Positions 10,871-22,470 of a stretch of 64,000 bases of DNA are shown here, one piece after another. Under the pieces are notes generated by a model. That model was given only the letters and a program-made list of their open reading frames with translations, was not told where the DNA came from and did no database searches. The translations under genes and the position numbers were made by a program. This stretch comes from Osmia lignaria lignaria. Its lineage: Eukaryota > Arthropoda > Insecta > Hymenoptera > Megachilidae. The stretch lies in NCBI RefSeq assembly GCF_051020975.1, contig NC_135043.1:10292001-10356000 (forward strand), read 5' to 3'. The number at the start of each line of letters is the position of its first letter. Position 1 is the first letter of the stretch.

Positions 10871-13800
10871 GAGTACCTCCAGAAGTCACCCATGCCCGCG
10901 GCTGTACCACCTATTCGCTAACTGCAAGGGGTGCAATTAGTCTCGCTTGTCACTCACCACGCGCGTTTTAATTTCGTCCAGGAATAATTAAAGTAGCCCA
11001 AGCTTTCACGGTGTCACGTTTTAGTACATTTCTCAGGGAACAATAACGAAAGAAACTGTACTTTCATGATTTATCCTTTCTGGTACAATAATCGAAGAAA
11101 GATACTGGGAATCGTACACAAGTATGAATGCCACCTTCGCATTCCACATGCTTTTCTTACAGATCAACATCGACTAAATAATTGCACATTGTTCCCAGCT
11201 TTTTAGGCCGTGTTCTCACATCCTAAAGATGGTATCAATGCTCGTGTAGACGGAATCGAATTATTGCCGGATACGTTCGAGAGGAGGCTGGGTTAAAATA
11301 ATTAATTTATGGAAAGTGTGATCATTGGTAGGAGGAGGGTACGAACCGATCGCGTGGGATGGGAAGCGTTTCAACACGGATCGCACGGGTAGATTAACCC
11401 TTTCGAGCGTGTACAAGAGTTTTACACTCTTGGCGACACGGTGACCCTCGCTATTCCTGTATTATCTTGTTAATCGTTCCAAGGACGACGTATACATACG
11501 TCGTTAATAATCAATGCTTATTATTAATTTTTAACGATCGACCTGTTTTTCAATGGGATTGCATTTTTTTCCCTTTCGCGCAAATGTATGCATCGGTGTT
11601 TCTAATGAGGCTAATAAAAAAGAAGAAATCAGAAAATTAATTCAAATTAAGTAGATAATTAGTAAGTACGGATGAGCAATTTATCCGTTTGAAGAAACGA
11701 TCCCGAAGTCCAACGTTTAAGGCAGGGAAGTCCGTATTCAGCAGCAGCCGTGCACAATCCGTAAATTATTCTCGTCCGGAGTAAACATTAAACAAGTATC
11801 GTTTATACGTACACTCGACAGGGGACCTCGAGAAGGAACGAAAGAAAGAAAGTTCTACTTTTACCGTGCGGTTCCTTTTACTCCGACCGAGCTTTCGAGC
11901 CTCAATTAAATTCTGCTGGGTCAATATAATTAAAGCGCCTCGTACGATATGCGTCTTTTTAAAAATTATAATCAAATTAAAAAAACTACAATTAAGTTTG
12001 AACGATTTTCTAATATTTTAATTTTTGTATCACTTTCTCCTTCGTTATAGAAAGTATAGATATGATACGGGTTACATATATATTTTTTTTTAAAGGAATT
12101 TGAGGAATTATGCTTAATTGATTTACGTAATTTAAGTGATTTCACCGCAGAAAGCAATGAAACGTTGTATCGTTGAAAGTGGAAAGCAATTTGGTCATAC
12201 ACCGCTTTACGCACATATATTTTACCACTTCGTCTTATTTCTGTCCCAGTTACTCAACAGTGTGAATGATTTACGCTCTCAAAATAGATTCGCAGGAAAG
12301 TCATCCTTTCCGTGTGTATAGAATTTATTTTTCCGATCGAACATTAACAAAAATAAAAGGGGAACCTTCACTTTTTATTAAAAAAAAAGAAAAGATCCCA
12401 ATAATAATCTTTAAATTTCTCTAGTGTCTGACGAACTTTTATTTGAAATATTTCTTAAACCCCACTACACGTTTTCTTTTTCGGAAATTCGACCATGTTA
12501 AAAAAAAAAAGTAATTAAAAACTTGGAACGCTCAACTGAAGGCAAGGTATGTCTCGTTATATTCGATGGCCTGAAATTGCGATCGAAATAAACGATATAA
12601 TCTGCAAATAACTTCGCTTTCCTAAAGATTACGTAATATTCATCCTTATGCCCTACTTACGATCCATTGCGAAAGTCTAGGGTTTATGTAATAAATGGTA
12701 AAAAAAAAAAGTTAAGTATATTAAATATCCTACGGTCACGATCACGTGACCGCGATCTTATTAGGAATTTAAAAATTCGCGCCATCTTTGAAACCGTTCG
12801 ATTATCAATTTTGTAATCGATTAATCTCGATACTCATTCGATCTGTCATAAATCACATAACCTATAATTTGTATGGTAAAATGATTAGGTTATTTCAAAA
12901 AGAATAATATGAATTATATACATGTTTCGTTTCCGGACACGTTTAGAGAAGAACATCAGTTCTATTAAGTCGTTTTAGAGAACTCTATCGCTGACGATTA
13001 CACGAGCTTATCTACCCTTTCCGTAGGCCAGCTCGTCCTACTGTGTAAACTTGGTCTAACGAATGGCCTCCATAAAGATCGTGGAATTACTCGTGCGCGT
13101 GAAAACGCGTATCCCAGCTTCCCGTGAACGAAGCCAGACACATTTCCACGTATATGTAGCTTAAATTCTAATATGGTTAATTATTCTATTCAATTTTTTG
13201 TAAGTCTGCCGTTCAAGCCGACAGCCGATACAAGTGTGCAAAGGGTTAACTAGGGATAAATTCAAGAAGACAGAAAACATTACCGCAGCCATTCAAACTT
13301 AGAACATAGGTTAATTAACAAATCGATAGTCGTCTCGAACATCGAGCTAATCGGGTGAAGGAACCCTTCACGCATCACTTGGTGCGTGCGACAGAAAAGA
13401 GCCCTCGTGTTTGCACGAATTACGCTCGTACGATTAATATAATTACAACGAAAATATTTCGACCCCCGGCTGAAAGCATGACCGCGATATTATTTCTGAC
13501 GAAGAGTATTGTAATTCGGGAGGGGAATTGAACAAAAAAAGGGTTTCGCTGGTCCCAGGCGACTACCGCATAAGAGCGGGAATGACATCTGTTAGAACAG
13601 CTTCCGAGAGACGTGCGCAACGCTCGTAAACGAATTCCAAATAAAATACTCGAGATTCGGAGCTATTAGAAATTCGCTATTTCTGTGTCGCGGGCCCGTT
13701 TCAAATTTCTATCCCGCCATGGTGCATAAAAAATGATTTCTCAAAAGTATCCGTTTCTAATAATTGAAGATTAAATTCAAATAGCCGCTTGATATGATTC

Positions 13801-14787
13801 CGATACGGTTATCTACTGAATCGTAATTAACGCTCCAGGAAAGAAACTAGTACACTTAGATCGTTATCGCTGTATCTTAACTGTCTAATAATTAGAATAG
13901 AAATAATTACGGATACTCGAGGATCTTGCCGCTTGTTCAAATCGCAATAGATAACATCTAATCTAGAAAGGATGCAACGCTACTAATTTCACGAATTGAT
14001 CATTTCATTCGAAGCAATGAGGAGGAAACGTCTTTTAACGAGATTCGATAGTCTGTTAAAACGCAAACAAAGAATGGATTTGTACGAGCGAATTCCAAGA
14101 GCATCCCCTTGAACGGAACGGAACGAAATCGATAACCTATACAAGAAGGGCACTGCCTCTCTCTATCTCTTTCTCCCACGCTTACCTTAAGCAAAACGTT
14201 GGATCCTCGTCACGGGATGAAAGAAACTCTCAATTTCCTAGTTGATGCTTCTTCCTCGAATTCGATGCAAACACATTTATTCTGGAGCCGAGGACGGATC
14301 GGTTCGAGTATCGGGTTGATTTCTCGTACAAAATTCCACGGTTCCCTCGATTCAATCGAACACCCCTCGGATAGAACGTTTCGCGTTCGATGAAATTCAA
14401 TTCACAAATATATTTAGTTTCGTGTAACGATTTACAGAGTTTACACGATCTACACACGACTACCGCACCACTTTGAGAGCACCTTCACGGATCGACTGCA
14501 AACTATATCCATACAGATCACCGTCGCCTTGCTCAAGGAACGGGAGCGATCTGCTCTCCAGCAACAGCCAGCGACAACTGGCGACGGGATGTAACGACCC
14601 CTGCGCGCACCCTTCATCAACTGGTAACCGCGACGCTCGAAGGACCGGAACGACGGAACGCCCATCGCGTTTGGTGGTGGTTGAAAATTTAAAATGTTCC
14701 CGCCCTACTTTAAACCGCGGAACGAGTGGAAATACGAAACGATAAACGATGCGCTGTTGTTTCTGAAAATTAAATTAAGAACATTAT
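10871..14787. other. Gene-poor region with one promoter-like cluster
   Basis: No gene supported. The region is AT-rich with homopolymer runs. The CACGTG palindrome at 12734-12751 and a nearby CGCGCCATCTTTG look promoter-like and are listed separately. A CpG-richer patch lies at about 14460-14745. Confidence 0.4.
12734..12751. promoter_or_regulatory. Palindromic E-box (CACGTG) with YY1/Pho-like site downstream
   Basis: GGTCACGATCACGTGACC is an inverted repeat containing the E-box CACGTG (ATCACGTGAC, similar to MITF/USF/CLEAR-type sites). About 30 bp downstream is CGCGCCATCTTTG, which resembles a YY1/Pho site. Together they look like a housekeeping promoter, but I found no coding exon next to them. 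Confidence 0.3.
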
Positions 14788-14793
14788 TTTATT
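14788..14793 (-). terminator. Poly(A) signal of POP5
   Basis: AATAAA on the minus strand, about 55 bp past the POP5 stop codon. Confidence 0.6.
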
Positions 14794-14846
14794 AAATTTC
14801 TAATATTTATATATTTACAAATACAGAATGTTTTGATTATAATTTA

Positions 14847-15547
14847 TCATGTGTAATCTTTCATAGCTGGAGTCAATGTCATTAAAGTCTCTTCCATCTT
14901 TTTTCGTTCCATATCGGTTTTTAAAGTATACCATATTTGTTCTAATTTTTGTTGTTGATATTTCTGAAAGATTCATGTGTAATTGATAATTGTATTTTTG
15001 ATAATAAAAGTAATTCTTTACTTACTTTGATAAAAAGGAAACAATGCCTTAATGTCGCGCCGACATATAGTATTTTTATCGATACTAAACGTCCTGCAAT
15101 ATCGTTTATGACTGGAATTGATTTCAATAAAAATTTATGTGGACCATGTCTGGTTTTCACCAATGCAATCTTTGTGCGTGCATTACAATATTTTGCTAAA
15201 AGATTACAAAAATAGAAAGAACTGTTCGTTTCGCTTGAAACATTTTATATGCAAATTTTTGTTTACCATTAAAACCGGCTTTTATTGCCGCAGTGCCAAA
15301 ATCGCCATATAATTGTTGAACTTTTTGTTGAATAGCATTATGTAAAGTTGTAACTTTCAGGGGGAAAGGCTTATCAGATTTATCACCAAGAGTTATTTCA
15401 AATGTTATATACCTACGAGAATTAATATTACAGATTGTAAATTTTTTAAATAAATAAACTGAAGATCAGTTCGTCGTACATTTATTATAAATACCTATAT
15501 AGAAATGTCTATGATAAATTTCATTACCTATTCTTAAAACGAACCAT
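14847..15547 (-). CDS. POP5: Ribonuclease P/MRP protein subunit POP5
   Basis: Four exons on the minus strand: 15547-15528, 15412-15267, 15195-15026 and 14963-14847. All have GT-AG borders with consistent phase, and the total is 453 nt or 150 aa. The first coding exon is only 20 nt (MVRFKN plus two bases of Arg). The join gives MVRFKNRYITFEITLG, the diagnostic N-terminus of POP5. Further conserved parts are QLYGDFGTAAIKAGFN, TKIALVKTRHGPHKF and ILYVGATLRHCFLFIKKYQQQ, matching the order of the family; the human protein is 163 aa. POP5 is part of the RNase P and RNase MRP holoenzymes that process pre-tRNA and pre-rRNA in the nucleus and nucleolus. A poly(A) signal (AATAAA on this strand) lies at 14793-14788. 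The gene is head-to-head with FGGY, 872 bp away. Confidence 0.92.
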
Positions 15548-16419
15548 GTTTTAGGTTATGTAAAGCAAGAGTACAAATGTCCCTGAAGAATGTTACCTGA
15601 AGACTAAACAGGCATTAATTATGCAAATTAAATATCACTTTATGTCCTTTAATTATGTACTATGTACCAATTATACGTTTTAATGTGTATATAACATGCG
15701 AATTATTACCACGTGCGTTAACTTCGATTACCCAATACATACGGTTCAGCTAGGTCGCTGTCAAATACAATCATACACGTGCGTATGATACACAACATTG
15801 TTCTAACACTCTTTTTTAACAATGTAATTAATAATTTCTTATTTTGAATATATCGATAACATTTTAATAACTTGTCTATTTTATTCTGATTCGCTTTTTA
15901 AAAGATTAATGGAATTTTTTGAAAGAAAGACCAGTAAATCCATCGAACGTGTGATATAATTAATCAACGTAACGCATTTAGAATTTTTTATGCACACATG
16001 GTTCCTTATACGGATCTACGTGTTATCCTTACGTAATACAGTTCGTTTTTTAACGTTATAATTTTATCGATCTAACGTTTCCGTATAGTGCCTAACGTAT
16101 TATGTATTCCTAAATTTAATCAATTACTTATATAAAAAAATTGTATTAATAATTATCTACTTTTCTCCCTGTATTTATGAATTAGAATTAGAAGAACTAT
16201 GCAGCAATAAGCTGTTCATAGCCCACTGTTTCTTATTGCTACAAGAGTTATCTCAGGGTCATGTGATATTAAAAGAATAAGCCTATGATTACAGTAAAGA
16301 CTTACTGATAACAGTTACGTACTCTTATTTGCAGCTCATAATGATCCTATTCCAAGTTCAGCCTTCAGTTGGTTTCTCTTGACGATACACATCAAAGCTG
16401 CTGTTTTAAAAAATAGAAT
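15548..16419. promoter_or_regulatory. Shared upstream region of POP5 and FGGY
   Basis: This AT-rich interval separates two divergently transcribed housekeeping genes. CATAACCTAAAAC directly precedes the POP5 start codon. No TATA box at a sensible distance from either gene was seen. No other feature recognised. Confidence 0.4.
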
Positions 16420-18854
16420 ATGGATTACTTTGTGGGTGTAGACGTAGGAACAGGAAGTGCTCGGGCTGCTTTGGTATCTTCAAAAGGGAAGATAGTGAAA
16501 TTAGCAACATGTCCTCTTGAAATTTTTCACCCTGCTCCAAATTTCTATGAACAATCTTCTGACAATATTTGGAGTGCTGTCTGCCATGTAGTAAAGGTAG
16601 TAAATTTAGAAGTCTGTGTCCATTGTAATCAAATATTGGTATATAGTAATTAGTTTGATTTATAGTCAGTTGTAGCTGATATCTCTGCAGACAATGTAAA
16701 GGGTATTGGTTTTGATGCTACTTGTTCGCTGGTAGCAATAGACAAGACAGGATCACCAGTTACAGTTAGTCCAACAGGTATGGAATGAAATTGAAGGTAT
16801 TATTACACTTGAATATTTACCTGTTATTTTCATATAGGTGAAGATAAACAAAATGTTGTATTATGGATGGACCATAGAGCACAGGAGGAAGCAGATTTTA
16901 TAAATGCACAAGGTCATGAAATGCTTCGGTATGTTGGTGGAAAAGTATCACTGGAAATGGAAACACCCAAGATGCTATGGCTTAAAAAGAATCTACCTTC
17001 ATCTTGGAATCGTGCGGCGTTGCTTTTTGATCTGCCTGATTTCTTAACATGGAAGGCAACAGGTTCTGAGTCCAGGTACATGTGTGATTATAAACTAATG
17101 TAAAATTTGTACACTGTAATATAACTTTCTGATCTCTCATTTCAGATCTCTATGCTCTTTGGTGTGTAAGTGGAACTACAGTGCTAGTCAGGATGGTAAT
17201 AACAGATGGAACGACGAGTTCTTTGAGCAAATTAACTTGAAAGATCTGAAAAAAGATAACTGGAGAAAAATAGGTATTAATAATAGTTTTACATGTTAGT
17301 GAAAATTATCTTTGCACAGGTAAATCTAATTTAACTTCCACAAATGAAACGGAAATTATTTCGTTTGTGTATACGTAGATTTTGCGTTAACAAGTTAACA
17401 AGATTTCTTTTATGTTTAGACAGATAATATGAAATTACTTTATTTTAACAAAGAGAACTATTGATACGAAGGTAATGATGTGAGGACTCCCGGTGATCCG
17501 GTTGACCATGGTTTGTCGGCAAAAGCTGCGTCTGAATTGGGACTTCTAAAAGGAACAGCTGTGGGCACTTCCCTTATCGATGCACATGCTGGAGGACTTG
17601 GTATGATAGGCTGTTCTGTTCCTGGTGTACCCGTTAATTTACAAAATAGATTAGGTACACGTAATTTCTTCTCTTTGTACCATTCATTTGATAATTCTTT
17701 ATACGTATATTTTTCTGACTGTACATTTTGTTTAACTTACAGCATTAATATGTGGCACATCAACGTGTCACATGATAGTCAATGAAAAGAAACTATTTGT
17801 AAAAGGTGTCTGGGGACCATATTTCAGTGCTATGATTCCAGGATTATGGTTGAATGAAGGAGGACAAAGTGCTACTGGAAAATTACTCGATCATATAATT
17901 GATACCCATCCCGCGACACCAGGGATCCTAAAAAGATTAAGTGGAAACAAGTAAGTTGATTCATTAAAAATTTGGACGATAAAAAGAAACTTATTCAACT
18001 TTGTTTTTAGACACATACAACAATACTTGTCTGAATTGTTACAAACAATGGCAGATCATAGAAATTTGAAAAATGTTTCTTACTTAACAAAAGAAATTCA
18101 TGTTTGGCCTGATTTTCATGGAAATCGTTCACCTTTAGCTGATCCAACGCTTAAAGGAATGGTAAAAACATTAAACGTTTCTTATGTTTCATACAAATTA
18201 TTTGATTGTTATTTGTCTTTAACTGAATGTTGTGTAGATATCGGGCTTGTCTTTGTCTGTTGATCAAGAAAATTTGGCACTGTTATATTTGGCAACGTTA
18301 CAAGCATTAACGGTACGAATACTTGCGATATTTAAGTCTTTAACTTGTTTTTGATAATAACATAGTAAAATTTATGTTCCTCTACAGTATGGTACAAAAT
18401 ATATTTTGGAAACACTAGAAGATGCCGGTCATAAAATAGAAACCTTACTAGTTTGCGGAGGTCTAAGCCAAAATCCGCTGTTTATTCAAATACAAGCGGA
18501 TGTATTAGGCTTACCTGTACTTTGCCCGGTTGAAAAGGAATCAGTATTGATAGGAGCTGCAATCCTGGGATCTTATGCAGCTAGAAAATTTCATACTATT
18601 TACGATGCTATTAAAACAATGGGAGGATCAGCAAATATTGTAAAACCTAAAAATGAATGTCACAAGTAAGCGAGGGAACGATTATTTCTATTATTATTCG
18701 TGCAACGTAAAATATACTATTCTTATTTTTTTTTTTAAGGTATCATAATCAGAAATATCGAGTCTTTCGAAGAATGGTGCAAGATCAGAACGATTACAAG
18801 CAAATTATGAACGAAAATATCAAAACCTCTGATGTAATACTAACAAAAGAATAA
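16420..18854 (+). CDS. FGGY: FGGY family carbohydrate kinase
   Basis: Ten exons: 16420-16596, 16666-16777, 16838-17075, 17146-17273, 17472-17654, 17743-17950, 18011-18161, 18238-18312, 18388-18665 and 18740-18854. Every border is GT-AG and phases agree, giving 1665 nt or 554 aa (human FGGY is 551). The N-terminal ASKHA fold opens with the phosphate-binding loop FVGVDVGTGSARAALV. The middle has GNDVRTPGDPVDHGLS and LIDAHAGGLGMIG, where the conserved Asp before AHAGG is the expected catalytic base. The C-terminal ATP-binding half holds LICGTSTCHM and LLVCGGLSQNPLFIQ. The human protein phosphorylates D-ribulose in the cytosol, so pentulose phosphorylation is the likely activity. No missing key residue or frameshift. 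AATAAA lies at 18891. Confidence 0.95.
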
Positions 18855-18890
18855 AATGTACCGAGAAATTTCGTACAGAATCTCATTTTG

Positions 18891-18896
18891 AATAAA
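18891..18896 (+). terminator. Poly(A) signal of FGGY
   Basis: AATAAA, 37 bp after the stop codon; an overlapping AATAAA also spans the stop codon itself at 18850. Confidence 0.6.
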
Positions 18897-20483
18897 CTAA
18901 TATAAAGAAGCCCGATACTTCTTACATGATTTTTTTTATTAAAAGTTTTATGTACACAATTGTTGAAAAATATTTTGTTATATACTTTATTCTTGATCTT
19001 TATCTGTTGTAAATAAAGATACATACGAAAATATTTGTAAACAGTTCTTATCCCGATACAAACAGGAGATTTAAGTTTTACCAATTTATTTGGTACTTAA
19101 ATATCAATTTTCAATGAATACATGAGTTATAATTCTTTCATTACAATTTGATATGAAATGTATTTCACTTATATTGTAATTATTTAACAGTAATAATAAC
19201 AATATTGCTATATGATTAATAATTACAAAAATATGAAAAATTTCATAATCAAAATATTTTGAATGAAGAATTTGTATTTCTCAATATCGTTATGTAATGC
19301 AATAAAAACGATATTATCAACTACCTAAATAAAAAATACGTAGTATACGCGGTTATAATTTCAATATACGTACTTATAACGTAGAGATTATTTCCTTATC
19401 TTTTCAACTTCTAATATACCATTTTTACCGTATGAAGTAACGTAATTATCACATTGTTCGCAAAAACTTCTCAAAAATTTTACAACCTTGATAGTCTATT
19501 CTTTCTGTTGATATGATTCGAGAAACGAACAAAATTAACGTTTGTATATCACAAAGTCGGTTTTATCACAAGCTGATATAAACTGCTAGGCTCAATATCA
19601 CCGATTCGGTGAGTTTCAGCTTAAGTTAGGAAGAAAACCGACTACAATCTGAACAAGTTATAAACGTGCACTTTCATTAAAACATAATTGATTTGCAGTA
19701 TATTATTCAGAGTAATACTGTCATAAACCTTTGAATAAAATTTAAGTTCAGTGCTAAATATTACAACTGTTACAAAACGATATTGGTACTAATTGCACCT
19801 GGTATTATTAGGTACTTCTCTTTGAATTAGTTCATTTTCTACAAGACAATTTAAATGGGTAACATTTGCTTCGTATATTAAGATTCAAGTAAGAAAAGAA
19901 TCTTTAGTCAATTTTATGAAAAAATTCTGAGTATTAACGTTATAATATACGTTATCGATTCTTTTTTAGATGTATTAGCAACTTGATATTATATCAATAT
20001 CACCGTCAGTCTTTCATTAATTAGTTTATCAATTTAAATTCATATAAAAATGAAAAGTGAACCCATATCTTTCAAAGTGCTTTAACAGAATTGAGTTTAT
20101 CTTGTATAATGTTATAGCTCTAACTAATCAACGATTATTATAAACATTTAACTTCAGAAATAATTACATTCTGATATTTGGAAGACACAAAATGCGTGTT
20201 TCAATAAAACGTCATTTCGTTTATATGAAAATATTTTCTATAGTATTTATACTTTGCTTATAAGTAATTCATTTTTTTAAACTTTAATAAGGCCATTTGT
20301 GCAACTTGTGCAGTTAGGATATTATCGATACCGTTGGTAAATAACATCCTACCTTATAGAATATTAATTCATTTTAAGATATTACCTTAAAAAGTTTTCA
20401 GAAAAAAGTTATTCACTAGCACTTCATATTGCTTGTCAAAGTAGAAAAATATACCATTAGCGAAAATATTACGATAAAATCGT
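18897..20483. other. AT-rich intergenic or 3'UTR sequence
   Basis: The interval lies between the 3' ends of FGGY and the minus-strand transposase-like gene. It is very AT-rich with no ORF of note, and probably contains the long 3'UTR of the gene to its right. Confidence 0.4.
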
Positions 20484-22132
20484 TTAAACAAAGCGATAAC
20501 ATTCGGCAATATGATTAAGCATATATTGAAATGCCATGGAAGGAGACGTACCGAATCTCTGTCTCCATAAATGCTTTGATATTATACGTTGTCCTAAGGT
20601 ATGGGTAGTTTCTTGAATTTCTTCACAAACTTCAACCCCGGTTTGCCAAATCGTTTCTTAACATACAAATCAGTTTATTAATATTAATGCACTACTGAGA
20701 AAACAAAAGCTATACATACCTAGATTGTTAAGGAGTTTGTTTTTACCAGGCGGGTCGAACTTTTGTAATTGTTCTACGCTAATCACTTTGTATTGCTTTA
20801 ATTCTTGTAATGATTCATAACTACAACATCGTGCTCGGCTATTTGCCACAATATAACTACCAGGAGCAGTATGTTTTGTAATTTCTTTTAAAGCTTCTTT
20901 AACCATGTCACATTTGCCACCATCTCCTTGCATCTTCTCAACTTTTACTGGCTAAAATAAAGCATAATATTAGAAAGAAAAAAAGGATAAAGTGAAAATA
21001 ATATTTCTATGAATACCTCTGGAAGTGCTTCAATCATATGCAGCCACATGCGAGTTGGTATAGTATTCGCTTCGGCTATGCATACTATTGTATGAGAATT
21101 ATTATTGCGTTTTTTAGCGGTAGTTATATCAGATGGATTCTCAGTCATGTAACCATTAGGAAATTCATCTACAATTAATATTGCACTTTGACCTCCTAAA
21201 ACCCAATCTTCTGGATGACTTGCTACATAATTTTCAGAAACTTCGTCGCATCTTTCGTATACTTTTTTAACTACATGTTTCTTTATTTCTGAAAAAAAAA
21301 AATGATAGTAAAGTTATTTTAAATTATATGTACTATAAAATGTTAATCCAACTATTACAAACCTAGATAACTGGCAGTGAGTTCGCTAGGTATCATTTGA
21401 CACCATCCTAATATCAATTGAAGGCACATTTTCAGGTCACATTTAACTCCAAAGAAAAATGAATTCTCCCTAATAGATTGTTTCCTTGTACAACTAGGAC
21501 AAGACCAACTATATTTATCTACAATTCTTGCTTGATTCCAAGCCAGACTCCTTCCTTTGCATTCAGGATGGGGACAAGTAGAAACAGTCCTAATTAAACT
21601 CATTTCTTTTAACCATCCGCATAATTCTCCCTCGTGTCCTTGTTGTAACATCGGACGTACAACAACATCAAAATATCCTCCTTGATCTCCAAAACGTTCC
21701 ATACATTGTCTAAAAATAAATATAATAATGTAGATACAAAAAAACATAAAAATCTTGAACAATATATTTTATATTATTAATATATTTGAAAGAATTAGTT
21801 TACATAATCATAAATATAAAACAAAAATGAACAGGAATAACCAAACGTGAACGAGTAAATTCACAGGTCTCTTTACATGTAAGTGAAGTAGAAAAATCAA
21901 TACTCTTCCAGATTAAATGTAAGTTTTCTGTTTATCATAAAAAAATACTGATGAGATTGTGGTTGTTCAAACAGTAGACGTTGCTTTTTTTAATCAAAAG
22001 AATAAAGATACAATATTATTAATAAAGATAGATAAACATAAAAGTCCCTTCCCAGTTACAGAAGCAACAAGTACAATCAAATCAAACCTAATAAAGCGTC
22101 AATTACCTTGCTTTAGCTTTCGCGTTTTTCAT
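20484..22132 (-). CDS. Domesticated Merlin/IS1595-like transposase protein
   Basis: Five exons on minus: 22132-22107 (26 nt), 21709-21363, 21288-21017, 20951-20720 and 20656-20484. Borders are GT-AG, phases agree, and the total is 1050 nt or 349 aa. The tiny first exon gives MKNAKAKAR and joins in phase to QCMERFGDQGG. An N-terminal zinc ribbon is formed by Cys54, Cys59, Cys79 and Cys82, followed by the SIRENSFFF segment typical of the family. The DDE region has WVLGGQSAILIVDEFPNGY (Asp165 as the first acidic residue), APGSYIVANSRARCCSYESL and FDPPGKNKLLNNLETIW (Glu293 as the third). The second catalytic Asp, expected in the PGT-I-x-SD motif of Merlin/ISXO2 enzymes, is replaced by Asn252. Multiple introns, intact frame and loss of a catalytic residue point to a domesticated host gene. 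Its role is unknown; it could bind DNA or zinc without cutting. Confidence 0.82.
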
Positions 22133-22344
22133 CTTTCACCCTGTTTCATCAACACTCTACAATTTTAGGGAAACAAATAAAAGCTTATAACATTTTTAAA
22201 CTAAAATGTAAACAAAAATAAGGAAATCAACAAGGAACCACAGAAAACCAAGAAACAACCTCTACGAATCCATCGCACACTCTGGATTGCTCTGGATGTG
22301 CACTAATCGTATCATCACAGACCAGGTAGCAGACAGAACAATCA

Positions 22345-22470
22345 CCTTATAGGAATTTGTGTCTGGCGATCTGAAATACCGACATTGTACAAAGCCTCAT
22401 TCTAGGGTGCCTGGAATAGCCGCCCCTGCAATGTCGGTATTTCAGAACGTAAAACACAACTTCCATAAGG
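22345..22470. ncRNA. Long hairpin, candidate pri-miRNA or relic inverted repeat
   Basis: TCTGAAATACCGACATTG at 22370-22387 is perfectly complementary to 22429-22446 (18 bp). The pairing continues outward as an imperfect stem (CCTTAT-GGAA-TTGTGT against its partner up to 22470) with a 7-nt internal loop. The 41-nt terminal part has its own inner stem (ATTCTAGG with CCTGGAAT). A core duplex, a lower stem and a structured loop in about 126 nt resemble a microRNA precursor. I do not recognise either arm as a known microRNA. The alternative is a small palindromic transposon relic; CCTTAT/ATAAGG ends are present but no flanking duplication is seen. Confidence 0.45.
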
